From NCBI RefSeq assembly GCF_041242975.1, contig NZ_CP162488.1:2098001-2162000 (forward strand): a stretch of 64,000 nt of DNA. The letters are read 5' to 3'. Positions within the stretch are counted from its first letter, which is position 1, and every line of letters begins with the position of its first letter. This document shows positions 1-12,972 of the stretch, piece after piece. A program made the position numbers and the translations under genes. This DNA comes from Xanthomonas sp. DAR 35659. Lineage in GTDB: Bacteria; Pseudomonadota; Gammaproteobacteria; Xanthomonadales; Xanthomonadaceae. The notes under the pieces were generated by a model that ran no database searches, had not been told where the DNA came from, and was given only the letters and a program-made list of their open reading frames with translations.

Positions 1-405
1 CAGATCATCGAACGGCTGCGCGCGGACGGGGCGCTGACCCTGTCGCTGGTGATCGAGCACGACGGCTACGTGGTCGGCCACGTCGCGGTGTCGCCGGTGC
101 GCCTGTCCGACGGCAGCCGCGGCTGGTATGGCCTGGGGCCGCTGTCGGTGGGCCCGGGCCACCAGCGCCAGGGCCTGGGCGCGCAACTGGTGCGCGAGGC
201 GTTGGCGCAATTGCAGGCGCTGGGCGCGGCCGGCTGCGTGGTGCTGGGCGAACCGGCGTACTACGCGCGCTTCGGTTTCCGCCAGGAGCCGGGGCTGACC
301 CTGCCGGGCGCGCCGACGGAAGCCTTCCAGGCGCTGACCTTCGGCGATCGCCTGCCGCCGATGGCCGAGGTGGAGTACCACCCGGCTTTCCTGTCCGCTC
401 CCTGA
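1..405 (+). CDS. GNAT family N-acetyltransferase, 5' end outside the window
   Basis: The reading frame is open from base 1, so the true start lies upstream and only the C-terminal 134 or so residues are seen. They show the acetyl-CoA binding part of a GNAT fold: the segment GPGHQRQGLGAQLV matches motif A (Q/RxxGxG/A), followed by a strand ending VVLGEPAYYARFGF, which is the typical YhbS/YpeA arrangement (GEP.YY.RFGF). Members acetylate small molecules or proteins using acetyl-CoA; the substrate cannot be told from sequence. The next gene starts 165 bp downstream on the same strand with no clear terminator between. A GTG at 49 is inside the fold and is not the start. Confidence 0.85.
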   Translation, partial: QIIERLRADGALTLSLVIEHDGYVVGHVAVSPVRLSDGSRGWYGLGPLSVGPGHQRQGLGAQLVREALAQLQALGAAGCVVLGEPAYYARFGFRQEPGLTLPGAPTEAFQALTFGDRLPPMAEVEYHPAFLSAP

Positions 406-570
406 GCCGCCGCCATGCGGCGCTGCGCGCCATGGGCTTGATGCGCTAGCATCCTTCCGCGTTCCCCTTCGAGGATTCCGCCGATGCGCCATTGATGCCG
501 CCGTCTTCGCGACGGCCTTCGTCCTCCTGCCGAGCGATCGGCGGGCACGACCGGCATCCATGGAGGTTGT

Positions 571-2184
571 ATGACGCATCCGCTGCTTGCACTGGAAGGC
601 GCGTCCCTTGTCCTGCCCGATGGCAGGGTGTTGTGTTCCGAACTGCAGTTCGCGCTCGACGCGCGGCGCACCGGCCTGGTCGGCCGCAACGGCGTCGGCA
701 AGAGCGTGCTCGCGCGCGTGCTCGCCGGCGAACTGGCGCCCAGCGCCGGTCGCTGCGTGCGCCACGGCCGCCTGCACTACGTGCCGCAGCAGATCGCGCC
801 GGCGCCGCACGCGACGGTGGCCGACCTGGCCGGCGTGGGCGCGGCGCTGGCCGCACTGGCGCGGATCGAGGCGGGTAGCGTCGATCCGGCGGATTTCGAT
901 GCGCTCGGCGAGCGCTGGGACATCGCCCAGCGTCTGCAGGCGCAGTTGCACGCGCACGCTCTCGGCGCGCTGCAGCCGCAGCGGCTGGCGTCCACGCTGA
1001 GCGGTGGCGAGGCCATGCGGGTCGCGCTGATCGGCGCCTGGCTGGCCGAGGCCGATGCGCTGATCCTCGACGAGCCGACCCTGCATCTGGACGCGGCGCA
1101 GCGCCGGCATCTGCGCGAGATGCTGCGGTGCTGGTCGCGCGGCCTGCTGGTGATCAGCCACGATCCGGATCTGTTGCAGGAGATGCAGCGCATCGTGGAA
1201 CTGTCGGCGAGCGGCCTGCGCGATTACGGCGGCGACTACGCGTTCTACACCGAGTGCCGCGCCCGCGAACGCGCCGCCGCGCAGGCCGAACTGGCGCAGC
1301 AGAAGCTGCAGCACGCGCGCGACGACACCGCCTGGCAGGCGCAGCAGGAGCGCCAGCAGCGGCGCAGTGCGCGCGGCCGGCAGCAGGCAGCGGTGGCCAA
1401 CCAGGCGCCGATCCTGCTCGGCCGGCAGCGGCAGCGCAGCCAGGACAGCGCCGGCAAGCGCGTGCGCGAGCATCAGGCCGCGCAGGCGCGCAGCCTGGCG
1501 CGGATCGCCGAGGCCGCGCGTCAGGTGCAGCCGGAGGCGTCGGTGGCGCTGTTCGCGCCGCCGCGAACCGATGCGGCGACGCGGCGCCTGGCCGAGCTGC
1601 ACGCGGTGCGGTTGCCGTTCGCGCCGGCGGCCAGGCGGCCGCTGGATCTGGTGGTGCGGGGCGATGCGCGAATCGGCGTGGTCGGCGCCAACGGCAGCGG
1701 CAAGTCGACCCTGCTGCGCCTGCTCGCCGGGCAGGTGGCCGCGGTGTCCGGCAACTGCCGCGTGCATGCCGCCAGCGCCTACCTGGACCAGTCGCTGGCG
1801 CTGCTGGATCCGGCGGCCACGGCGCTGGCGCAGGTGCAGGCGGCGGCGCCCGGCATCGCGCTCGCCGCATTGCGCACCAGGCTGGCCTTGCTCGGCCTGG
1901 ACGCGCAACGCATCGGCGTGCCCTGCGCCCGGCTCAGCGGCGGCGAACGGCTGAAGACGGCGCTGGCCTGCGCGTTCTACCGCACGCCGCCGGCCGAACT
2001 GCTGTTGCTGGACGAGCCGGACAACCATCTGGACCTGGATGCGCGCGAGGCGCTGCGCGCGGTGCTGCTGCAGTATCCGGGCGCCCTGCTGGTGGTGTCG
2101 CACGACGCCGACTTCCTGGGCGCGCTGGACCTGCAGCAGCGGTTGCAGGCCGACGCCGATGCGTGGCGGCTGACGCCGTGGTGA
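571..2184 (+). CDS. ABC-F family ATP-binding protein, two nucleotide-binding domains
   Basis: A 537-residue soluble protein with two ABC ATPase domains and no membrane segment, the layout of ABC-F proteins that act on the ribosome. The first domain has Walker A GRNGVGKS (about residues 38-45), signature LSGGEAMRV and Walker B LILDEPTLHLD. An Arg/Gln-rich helical linker follows (about 225-310). The second domain has GANGSGKST, LSGGERLKTAL and LLLLDEPDNHLD. All catalytic motifs are intact. The length and high Gln/Arg linker resemble short ABC-F members of proteobacteria rather than EttA or Uup, so a role in translation or antibiotic protection is inferred from the family only. The ATG at 571 is preceded by GGAGG at 560-564. 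Confidence 0.9.
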   Translation: MTHPLLALEGASLVLPDGRVLCSELQFALDARRTGLVGRNGVGKSVLARVLAGELAPSAGRCVRHGRLHYVPQQIAPAPHATVADLAGVGAALAALARIEAGSVDPADFDALGERWDIAQRLQAQLHAHALGALQPQRLASTLSGGEAMRVALIGAWLAEADALILDEPTLHLDAAQRRHLREMLRCWSRGLLVISHDPDLLQEMQRIVELSASGLRDYGGDYAFYTECRARERAAAQAELAQQKLQHARDDTAWQAQQERQQRRSARGRQQAAVANQAPILLGRQRQRSQDSAGKRVREHQAAQARSLARIAEAARQVQPEASVALFAPPRTDAATRRLAELHAVRLPFAPAARRPLDLVVRGDARIGVVGANGSGKSTLLRLLAGQVAAVSGNCRVHAASAYLDQSLALLDPAATALAQVQAAAPGIALAALRTRLALLGLDAQRIGVPCARLSGGERLKTALACAFYRTPPAELLLLDEPDNHLDLDAREALRAVLLQYPGALLVVSHDADFLGALDLQQRLQADADAWRLTPW

Positions 2185-2297
2185 GTGCCGCGAGTGTGGC
2201 GCTCGGCGGCGTGCGCAGCATCGTGGCGACCGTCGGCGCTCGGCGCGCCCCTTCTCGTGATCCATGGCATGCGAAGATAGAATCCCGGCGTGTGATG

Positions 2298-2763
2298 TTA
2301 GGCGGCGACCACTATGCGACGCGTTCCCCAGCGAGACTACGACAACGGCGACTGTGGCATCGCCTGTGTGGCCATGATTTCAGGCCAGCCCTACGAACGT
2401 GTGCATTCGGAAGCTTTGATGCTCGGACTTCGAAATGAAGACGGCGAATATTTCATGCGCCACGGTCAGATTCGAAACCTACTTTCTGTCTTCGGAATAG
2501 AAACCAATTTGCGAAAATTTGTTTCTATGCGTCAAGTTGAACCTATGAGCATCGTAGCCGTGAACCCAAAAGAGGGGGGCTATTATTGGCATTGGGTAGT
2601 GTTGTCACCTTCGCGCAGCAGTACGGTGTTGCTTGATCCAAAGCCTGGAAAACCTGCCCGGATCGAACGTTTCAGCGGCTACAGGGGTGTTGGCATGTAC
2701 GTGCACGCCGTCTAACAATTTTTCCAAACCGACGTTGCGTCGCGGCGCCGCTTAACTCGAGTG
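2298..2763 (+). mobile_element. solitary integron gene cassette
   Basis: The cassette runs from the cleavage point in a core site GTTAGGC (2297-2303) to the cleavage point at the end of an attC site (2710-2769), about 466 bp. It holds one gene, whose ATG lies 10 bases after the core site and whose TAA stop lies inside the attC R'' box, exactly as in known cassettes. Base composition falls to around 50% GC against nearly 70% in the flanks. No integrase gene, attI or second attC is visible, so this is an orphan (integrase-less) cassette, perhaps inserted at a secondary site. Boundaries are read from sequence; the integron interpretation rests on known attC structure. Confidence 0.82.
2314..2715 (+). 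CDS. C39-peptidase-like papain-fold protein carried on an integron cassette
   Basis: A 133-residue protein resembling the C39 bacteriocin-processing peptidase fold. It keeps the likely catalytic set: Gln6, Cys14 in the motif NGDCGIACVAM, His93 in WHWVVL and Asp108 in VLLDPK. In the family this domain removes double-glycine leaders and is normally fused to an ABC transporter; here it stands alone with no signal peptide, transporter or precursor peptide nearby. Codon use and GC content are unlike the neighbours, consistent with transfer. It could be a peptidase, a peptidase-like toxin or antitoxin component, or a non-catalytic binding domain; the sequence does not decide. A -10-like TAGAAT lies at 2278-2283. 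No strong ribosome binding site precedes the ATG. Confidence 0.75.
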   Translation: MRRVPQRDYDNGDCGIACVAMISGQPYERVHSEALMLGLRNEDGEYFMRHGQIRNLLSVFGIETNLRKFVSMRQVEPMSIVAVNPKEGGYYWHWVVLSPSRSSTVLLDPKPGKPARIERFSGYRGVGMYVHAV

Positions 2764-2769
2764 TTCGAC
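2710..2769 (+). repeat. attC recombination site (59-base element)
   Basis: The 60-bp site starts with the R'' core GTCTAAC (2710-2716) and ends with GTTCGAC (2763-2769). Between them lie a spacer beginning AATTTTTCC, the inner palindrome CGACG-TTG-CGTCG (2730-2742) and the L' box in GCTTAACTCGAG (2750-2761). From memory, it aligns almost base for base, without gaps, to the classic aadA1 attC. The left core GTTAGGC at 2297 is nearly complementary to R'' (one mismatch), as expected for the two ends of one circular cassette, while GTTCGAC departs from the consensus because its last six bases belong to the host flank. Confidence 0.85.
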
Positions 2770-2801
2770 CGCGTCGCTGCGCAGGGAGTGAGCTGAATCC
2801 G

Positions 2802-3584
2802 ATGCGCCCAAATCTCGAGGATCTCCAGGAGGAGATGCGCCAGGCTATCGCGCTCTGGGATGCGGCGCGCTTCTCCATCGCGCACTCGTACTTCGAAGAC
2901 GAGTTCGCAAGGCGCTATCCGCTTCCCTCGATGGTGGATGCGGACGCTTCCTGGCTGCAGTCGGTGACCTACTCCCTGTGGACGCCGGTTTCCGGCCATT
3001 TCTCATTCCATCTGCCATTCTGCGGGACGCCGGTGTCCCTGCTGTCGCAGTTCGAGGAAACGCTGGTCTTTTTCCGGGCGTTCTGCGCGCATGCCGAACG
3101 TGTGCTCGCCTTGGCCGGAGCGCCGCCCGATCCGTTGCGGGCGTTCCCGTTCCTGATGCTGGTGCGCAAATGGAGCGGGGTGCTGCTGCTCAACGCCGGC
3201 GTGCTGAAGAAGATGGGGGCGCGCTACATGCTGGAGCCGGCAGGCGCCGCTGCCGATGCGCCAGCCGATGCCGCAGTGCGCGAGCGTGGCGTCATCGACA
3301 ACGCATTCGTGCGCGCGCACCTGCCGGCGATTCCCATGCGCGGTTGCGAGGAGCCGCGCGAGGTACTCCGTGCCTTGCCCTCCAGCGCGCCATGGGTCTT
3401 CGTGTTGCCGCGACCGACCTGGTTGATGCGCGAGATGCTGGCCACCTACGACGCGTTCATACGCCATCTGGCGCAGGAGCCGCAGCTGCAGCGGCTCGCG
3501 TTCGAGAACCATCTGCAGCAGCGCTGGGTCGGCCGGGACGGCGCGTTGCTAAAGGAACGCGGGCGCGCGGCAACGGCTGGATGA
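2802..3584 (+). CDS. hypothetical protein
   Basis: A 260-residue protein that I do not recognise. It has no signal peptide and no clear transmembrane segment; the middle (about residues 85-135) is helical and hydrophobic, and the C-terminus is basic. It contains many aromatic residues ([22 protein letters not shown]) but no familiar catalytic motif. A GGAGTGAG at 2786-2793 lies 8 bases before the ATG at 2802 and can serve as ribosome binding site. GC content is that of the chromosome, unlike the cassette gene just before it, and no attC follows it, so it is not part of a cassette array. The strong codon periodicity makes it a real gene. Confidence 0.7.
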   Translation: MRPNLEDLQEEMRQAIALWDAARFSIAHSYFEDEFARRYPLPSMVDADASWLQSVTYSLWTPVSGHFSFHLPFCGTPVSLLSQFEETLVFFRAFCAHAERVLALAGAPPDPLRAFPFLMLVRKWSGVLLLNAGVLKKMGARYMLEPAGAAADAPADAAVRERGVIDNAFVRAHLPAIPMRGCEEPREVLRALPSSAPWVFVLPRPTWLMREMLATYDAFIRHLAQEPQLQRLAFENHLQQRWVGRDGALLKERGRAATAG

Positions 3585-3650
3585 GCGCCGCCGCGCGTCG
3601 CCTGGACGCGCGAGGGCGCCGCCGCGCGGGCAGGGGACGCCATGGCCCTG

Positions 3651-3659
3651 TGCTATTCT
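3651..3659 (+). promoter_or_regulatory. putative extended -10 promoter of rlmKL
   Basis: TGCTATTCT reads as an extended -10 (TGn followed by TATTCT, consensus TATAAT). It lies 150 bases upstream of the rlmKL GTG in a stretch without coding signal. There is no clear -35, as is common when the TG extension is present. The position is inferred by eye only. Confidence 0.4.
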
Positions 3660-3808
3660 GCGCGCCGTTGCGGTGCCGCGCGTTCGCGTGCCGAGACGCG
3701 ATCCGCTGCCGCGAGCGCGGCAATGCCGGACCCGGCGTTGTCGCCAGCCACGCGCGACGCGTGCGGCGTCCGCCGCGCCTCCCTTCCGTCCGTCCTGGTC
3801 CGCCTTCC

Positions 3809-5998
3809 GTGAAATTCTTCGTCTCCTGCGCCAAGGGCCTGGAATACCTGCTCGTCGACGAGCTGCTCGCGCTCGGCGCGGCCAAGGCGACGGCCACCGT
3901 GTCCGGGGTCAACGCCGAAGGCGAGTTGCGCGATGCGCAGCGCGCGGTGCTGTGGTCGCGCCTGGCCAGCCGCGTGCTGTGGCCGCTGGACGAATTCGAT
4001 TGCCCCGACGAGACCGCGCTGTACGCCGGCGTCGCCGCGCTGCCGTGGCGCGAGCACCTGGCCCCGCAGCACACCTTGGCGGTGGACGCGCACGTGTCCG
4101 GGACCGCGATCACCCACGCGCGCTACGCCGCGCAGCGGGTCAAGGACGCGGTGGTGGACACGCTGCGCGGCGAGGGCCTGGAGCGGCCGTCGGTGGACGT
4201 GGAGGATCCGGACCTGCGCCTGAACCTGTCGCTGCGCAAGGGCCGCGTCACGCTGTCGGTGGACTTGGGCGGCGGCTCGCTGCACCGGCGCGGCTGGCGG
4301 CAGGCGCAGAACGAGGCGCCGCTGAAGGAAAATCTGGCCGCGGCGGTGCTGCTGCGCGGGCAGTGGCCGCAGCTGTATGCGCAGGGCGGCGGTCTGCTCG
4401 ATCCGATGTGCGGCAGCGGCACGTTGCTGATCGAAGGCGCGCTGATGGCCGCCGATGTCGCCCCGGGCCTGTTGCGCGGCGATCTCGCCGCCGCGCGCCG
4501 CGGCGATGCCGGGGCGGTGGACGCCAGCGCGGCGCCGAGCCGCTGGCTGGGCTTCGACCAGGCGGCCTGGCGCGACCTGCTGGCCGAGGCGCGGCAGCGC
4601 GAAGCGGCCGGCCGCGCCGCGTTGCGGCCGGTGATCCACGGCGGCGACATCGATCCGCATGCGATCCGCGCCGCGCGCGAGAACGCGCAGGCGGCCGGGG
4701 TCGCCGCGGCGATCGGGTTCGAGGTGCGCGACGTCGCCGACCTGCGCGCGCCGGCGCCGGCGCCGGCGCTCGGCACGGTGGTGTGCAATCCGCCCTACGA
4801 CGCGCGCCTGGCCGCCGATGCGGCGCTGTACCGGCGCCTGGGCGATGCGCTCAAGCGCGCGGTGCCGCAGTGGCGCGCCAGCCTGCTGTGCGGCAGCGAC
4901 GAACTGGCCTATGCCACCGGCCTGCGCGCGGCCAAGAAGTACCAGATGTTCAACGGCGCGCTGGAGTGCCCGTTGATCGTCTGCGACCCGATCGCGGTCG
5001 CGCCGCGGGCCGGCGCCACCGAGGAACCGCGCGCGCTCAGCGACGGGGCGCAGATGGTGGCCAACCGCCTGCGCAAGAACCTGCGCAAGTTCAAGAACTG
5101 GCGCGCGCGCGAGCAGGTCACCTGCTTCCGCGCCTACGACGCCGACCTGCCCGAGTACGCCGCGGCGATCGACGTGTACCAGGAGGATGGCGGCCGCGCG
5201 CGCACCTGCCTGCACGTGCAGGAGTACGCCGCGCCGGAGGAGATTCCCGATGCCGACGTGCGCCGGCGCCGCAACGAGTTGCTGGCGGCCGCGCGCGAGG
5301 TGTTCGAGGTGCCGGCCGAGCAGCTGGCGCTGAAGTCGCGCGAGCGCGGCAAGGGCGGCAGCAAGTACGGCCGCTTCGAGCAGCGCGGCGAGTTCCTGGT
5401 GGTGCGCGAGCATGGTGCGCTGCTGCGGGTGAACCTGTTCGACTATCTGGACACCGGCCTGTTCCTGGACCACCGCCCGCTGCGCGGCGCGATGGCGCAG
5501 CAGGCGCGCGGCAAGCGCTTCCTCAACCTGTTCTGCTACACCGGCGTGGCCAGCGTGCAGGCCGCGGTGGCCGGCGCCGACTCGACCACCAGCGTGGACC
5601 TGTCCGGCACCTACCTGCAGTGGTGCGCCGACAACCTGGCGTTCAACGGCAAGGGCGGCGCCCAGCACCGATTGGTGCAGGCGGATGCGCTGAGCTGGCT
5701 GGAGGCGGAGAAGAACCGCTACGACGTGATCTTCTGCGACCCGCCGACCTTCTCCAACTCCGCGCGCGCCGAGGATTTCGACATCCAGCGCGAGCACGTG
5801 CGGCTGCTGCGCGCGGCGGTGGCGCGGCTGATGCCCGAGGGCGTGCTGTACTTCTCCAACAACTTCCGCCGCTTCCGGCTGGAGGAGAACGCGCTGGCCG
5901 AGTTCGCGCTGTGCGAGGAGATCACGCCGCAGACCATCGCGCCGGATTTCGAGCGCAATCCGCGGATTCACCGCGCCTGGCGTCTGCAGCGGCGCTGA
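3809..5998 (+). CDS. rlmL: bifunctional 23S rRNA (guanine-N2/N7)-methyltransferase RlmKL
   Basis: A 729-residue fusion that methylates G2445 (N2) and G2069 (N7) of 23S rRNA from S-adenosylmethionine. The N-terminus begins with the THUMP-type sequence [18 protein letters not shown], continues with the RlmL methyltransferase ([15 protein letters not shown], catalytic NPPY at about residues 327-330) and ends with the RlmK domain (FLNLFCYTG motif I, catalytic DPPTFSNS). The frame stays open far upstream (to 2978) across the preceding gene, but homology starts at the GTG at 3809, which fits the family length of about 700. It is followed by an inverted REP pair that may end the transcript. Confidence 0.93.
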   Translation: MKFFVSCAKGLEYLLVDELLALGAAKATATVSGVNAEGELRDAQRAVLWSRLASRVLWPLDEFDCPDETALYAGVAALPWREHLAPQHTLAVDAHVSGTAITHARYAAQRVKDAVVDTLRGEGLERPSVDVEDPDLRLNLSLRKGRVTLSVDLGGGSLHRRGWRQAQNEAPLKENLAAAVLLRGQWPQLYAQGGGLLDPMCGSGTLLIEGALMAADVAPGLLRGDLAAARRGDAGAVDASAAPSRWLGFDQAAWRDLLAEARQREAAGRAALRPVIHGGDIDPHAIRAARENAQAAGVAAAIGFEVRDVADLRAPAPAPALGTVVCNPPYDARLAADAALYRRLGDALKRAVPQWRASLLCGSDELAYATGLRAAKKYQMFNGALECPLIVCDPIAVAPRAGATEEPRALSDGAQMVANRLRKNLRKFKNWRAREQVTCFRAYDADLPEYAAAIDVYQEDGGRARTCLHVQEYAAPEEIPDADVRRRRNELLAAAREVFEVPAEQLALKSRERGKGGSKYGRFEQRGEFLVVREHGALLRVNLFDYLDTGLFLDHRPLRGAMAQQARGKRFLNLFCYTGVASVQAAVAGADSTTSVDLSGTYLQWCADNLAFNGKGGAQHRLVQADALSWLEAEKNRYDVIFCDPPTFSNSARAEDFDIQREHVRLLRAAVARLMPEGVLYFSNNFRRFRLEENALAEFALCEEITPQTIAPDFERNPRIHRAWRLQRR

Positions 5999-6016
5999 AC
6001 GCAACCGTCCGGGCCT

Positions 6017-6087
6017 CTGTAGGAGCGGCTTCAGCCGCGACAGGGACCTTCGGTGAGGTTCGGTCGCGGCTGAAGCCGCTCCTACAG
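6017..6087. repeat. inverted pair of GTAG-type REP palindromes (BIME-like)
   Basis: A REP unit (6017-6043) and its reverse complement (6063-6087) form a perfect 25-bp inverted repeat around a 21-base loop; each unit also has its own GCGGCT-TC-AGCCGC stem. The pair sits between the convergent rlmKL and HD-GYP genes, where such pairs commonly act as transcription terminators or mRNA stabilisers. The GTAG tetranucleotide before the stem is the hallmark of REPs spread by RAYT transposases; no RAYT gene is in the window. Confidence 0.85.
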
Positions 6088-6127
6088 GGTTGCTACCGAG
6101 CATGGCGCGCAATGCGCACGCATCCGC

Positions 6128-7171
6128 TCAAGGATCCCTGTGCCGCACCGTGTCGTGCGCGGCCGGGCGCGGTTGCAGGCCCTCGTCCGGCTCGCGTTCG
6201 CTCCAGTAGTCCTGGATCTGCAGGATCTGCGGCAGGATCGCGGTGAACAGCGAGACCAGGCGCGGTTCGAACTGCCGCCCGGCCTGCTGCTGGAACAGGT
6301 CGAGCACCTTCGCCAGCGGCCAGGCGTCCTTGTACGGGCGCTGCGTGGTCAGCGCGTCGAACACGTCGGCCAGGGCCACGATCCGCGCCGATTCGGGAAT
6401 GCGCTCGCCGGCCAGGCCGGCCGGGTAGCCGCTGCTGTCCCAGTGCTCGTGGTGGTACAGCGCGATCTCGGCGGCGAGCCGGAACAGCGGCGCGCCGCTG
6501 CGGCTGAGGATGTCGTAGCCGATCTGCGGATGCCGCTTCATCACCTGCCACTCGTCCGTATCCAGCGGCCCGGGCTTCTTCAGGATCGCGTCGGGAATGC
6601 CGATCTTGCCGGTGTCGTGCATCGGCGCGGCCTGTTCGAGCAGGTTGGCGTCCTCGCTCGACCAGCCGGCCGCCAGCGCCAGTGCGCGCGCATAGGCGGC
6701 CATGCGCCAGATGTGGGTGCCGGTGTCCGAGTCGCTGTAGTGGCCGGCCATGCCCAGCATCTGGATCGCGTCGCGATGGCTGCTGGCCAGGCTGGCGGCG
6801 CTGACCAGCGACAGGTGGGTGCGCACGCGCGCGCGCAGGATGCTCGGCGAGTAGGGCTTGGTGATGTAGTCCACGCCGCCGGCCTCGAAGCCGATGCTCT
6901 CGTCGGCGTCCTTGTCCTTGCCGGTGACGAAGATGATCGGAATCCCCGCGGTGCGCGGATCCTGCTTCAGGGTGCGGGCGATGCTGTAGCCATCCAGGTC
7001 GGGCAGGTCGACGTCGAGCAGGATCAGCGCCGGGCGATGCTTGACCACCGCGCGCAAGGCCTCGGTGCCGTTCTTGGCGAAGGTCAGCGCGTAGTCCTCG
7101 CGCAGGATCTGCCGGATCAGCGCCAGGTTGCTGGCCTCGTCGTCTACGCACAGGATGGGAGGCTGGACCAT
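6128..7171 (-). CDS. HD-GYP response regulator (RpfG-like cyclic-di-GMP phosphodiesterase)
   Basis: A 347-residue two-component output protein. The receiver domain (about residues 5-122) has the acidic pair Asp10/Asp11, phospho-acceptor Asp53 (LLDVDLP) and Lys105 (TKP). The HD-GYP domain (about 140-330) keeps His185-Asp186 (MHDTGKIGIP), His211-Pro (KRHPQIG) and the HHExW...GYP motif at 240-250, so it should hydrolyse cyclic di-GMP. The ATG at 7171 has an AAGGA ribosome binding site; the frame extends 10 codons further but without support. It lies 57 bp downstream of the hybrid kinase gene on the same strand and is probably co-transcribed and phosphorylated by it. Domain layout is as in RpfG, but the neighbours (no rpfC, rpfF) show it is a different paralogue. 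Confidence 0.93.
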   Translation of the reverse strand: MVQPPILCVDDEASNLALIRQILREDYALTFAKNGTEALRAVVKHRPALILLDVDLPDLDGYSIARTLKQDPRTAGIPIIFVTGKDKDADESIGFEAGGVDYITKPYSPSILRARVRTHLSLVSAASLASSHRDAIQMLGMAGHYSDSDTGTHIWRMAAYARALALAAGWSSEDANLLEQAAPMHDTGKIGIPDAILKKPGPLDTDEWQVMKRHPQIGYDILSRSGAPLFRLAAEIALYHHEHWDSSGYPAGLAGERIPESARIVALADVFDALTTQRPYKDAWPLAKVLDLFQQQAGRQFEPRLVSLFTAILPQILQIQDYWSEREPDEGLQPRPAAHDTVRHRDP

Positions 7172-7228
7172 CGTGGTTCCTTGTCGGGTGCGTGCGGCCA
7201 CCGCCCGAGCGCTCGGGGGCGGCCACCG

Positions 7229-11320
<4,092 letters not shown>

Positions 11321-11498
11321 GAGCCCCTTTCCTTTGGCGAACGCCGCCGATGCGCGGGCATCGCCGAGGTTCCGGTCCGTACTGGATGGCCTTCACGGTG
11401 AAGCGACGGTCCTGCCCCGACCGCATGGACCACGCTAGCGCGATCGTTGCGGCCGCACCAGCCCTACGACGCGGTACAGGGACGACCGTCTACGACCT

Positions 11499-12800
11499 TC
11501 ACGGAATCAGCGTGACGGCTGCGTGCAATGCCAGCCCGATGAGGCCGCCGACCAGCGTGCCGTTGAAGCGGATGTACTGCAGGTCGCGGCCGACGCTCAA
11601 CTCCAGTTGCTCCACCAGGTGGCGCTCGTCCCAGCCTTTCACGGTCTGCGCGATGTGCTCGGTGACGCCGCTGCGCAGGCGCTGGGTCAGCTTCTCCGCG
11701 CCGCCGAGCAGGTGCTGGTTGAGCGCTTCGCGCAGCGCATCGTCCTGCGCCAGCGATTGCCCGAGCGCGCCCAGCGCGCGCTGCAGGTGCTGCACCAGCA
11801 CGCCGTCGCCGCGCGACAGGTCCTCGCGCAGGCTGGCGTGGATCTGGTCCCACAGGCCCTGCACGTAGTCCTGCACGCCGGGATGCTCGATCAGGCGCTG
11901 CTTCATCGCCTGCAGTTTGGCGGCGGTGGCGGGGTCGCTGCGCAGGCGCTGCACGTAGCCGCCGAGCCAGCGTTCGTAGTCCTGGCGCAACGGATGCTGC
12001 GGTTGCGACAGGACGTCCTGCAGTTCCTCGAGCAGCGCGTGCGCCAGGCGTTCGGCCAGGGTGTCGGCGATGCCTTCCACCGGCTTGACCCATTCCACCG
12101 TGCCGACCAGCTTGGGCCATTCGCGGCGCGCGTACTTGACGATCATCGCCGAGACGCGCTGCTTCACCGCCGCATCGTCCAGGTGCCGGCCGAGCCGGGT
12201 CAGCGCTTCGTCGAGCAGCGCCTGATGGCGGCCGTCGGCGGTCAGCAGGCCGAGGATCTCGCCGGCGGTCGCGGCCGCGTTCCATTCATGCAGGCGCGCG
12301 ACCACGAAGCCGTGGATGCGGCGCCGCACCGCCGCTTCGTCGAGCAGGTCCAGCGCCTGCAGCGCCCAGCCGCGCGCCAGTTCGGCCAGCTTGCCGGCCT
12401 GCGCCGGCTCGGCCAGCCACTGCCCCAGCCGCGCGGCCGGATCGAAGGCGCGCAGCTTGGACAGCAGCGCCGCCGGTTCCAGGAAATGGTCGCGCACGAA
12501 CACCGCCAGGCTGTCGGCGATGCGCGCCTTGCCTTGCGGGATGATCGCGGTATGCGGGATCGGCAGGCCCAGCGGATGGCGGAACAGCGCCACCACCGCG
12601 AACCAGTCGGCCAGCGCGCCGACCGTGGCCGCCTCGCAGAAGGCGCCGATCCAGGCCCAGGCGCCGTGCATGCCCATGGCGTGGCTGAGCAGGAAGCCGG
12701 CCAGCATCGCCAGCAGCAGCGCCACGGCCAGCAGTTTCATGCGCCGCAGCTGCGCGCGGCGCGGATCGGGCGGCATGGTGGGGGCGGGGGACGCGCTCAT
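11499..12800 (-). CDS. DUF445 family inner-membrane protein
   Basis: A 433-residue protein with two membrane segments near the N-terminus (about residues 22-62, containing GAFCEAATVGALADWFAVVALF, a DUF445 hallmark split by motif ADWFAVVALFRHP), a long amphipathic helical middle region and a hydrophobic C-terminal helix (about 412-432) after the conserved NGTLVGGLIG. The family is widespread and its function is not established. The ATG at 12800 lacks a ribosome binding site; an alternative ATG lies at 12776. It stands alone: the kinase gene is 178 bp downstream and a divergent VOC gene lies upstream. Confidence 0.88.
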   Translation of the reverse strand: MSASPAPTMPPDPRRAQLRRMKLLAVALLLAMLAGFLLSHAMGMHGAWAWIGAFCEAATVGALADWFAVVALFRHPLGLPIPHTAIIPQGKARIADSLAVFVRDHFLEPAALLSKLRAFDPAARLGQWLAEPAQAGKLAELARGWALQALDLLDEAAVRRRIHGFVVARLHEWNAAATAGEILGLLTADGRHQALLDEALTRLGRHLDDAAVKQRVSAMIVKYARREWPKLVGTVEWVKPVEGIADTLAERLAHALLEELQDVLSQPQHPLRQDYERWLGGYVQRLRSDPATAAKLQAMKQRLIEHPGVQDYVQGLWDQIHASLREDLSRGDGVLVQHLQRALGALGQSLAQDDALREALNQHLLGGAEKLTQRLRSGVTEHIAQTVKGWDERHLVEQLELSVGRDLQYIRFNGTLVGGLIGLALHAAVTLIP

Positions 12801-12972
12801 GTGGAGGAGTTTACGCAGCGTGCGGTCAGGACGATTTCATCGCTCGCCGCCCGCGTGCCGCGCGCGCCAACCGGCCGGGCGCTGGGAGCGTCGGAGGACG
12901 TCGTCGCGGGGCCGTTGTCCGCTACTGTACGGCGTGCTAGCTTGCCGCCGGGCCATCTGCCGAACGCGCGCC

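Noticed and set aside
2184..2296. Search for attI or an integrase remnant before the cassette
   Set aside because: No tyrosine-recombinase motif, attI-like direct repeats or attC were visible in the 113 bases before the core site.
2978..3808. Long in-frame extension upstream of the rlmKL GTG
   Set aside because: It overlaps the gene at 2802-3584 in another frame, shows no RlmKL homology, and family length and the THUMP-type opening place the start at 3809.
3653..6112. Very long open frames (over 800 codons) on the opposite strand and in other frames over rlmKL
   Set aside because: High-GC shadow frames, rich in Arg/Ala/Gly/Pro with no motifs; the rlmKL frame carries all catalytic motifs.
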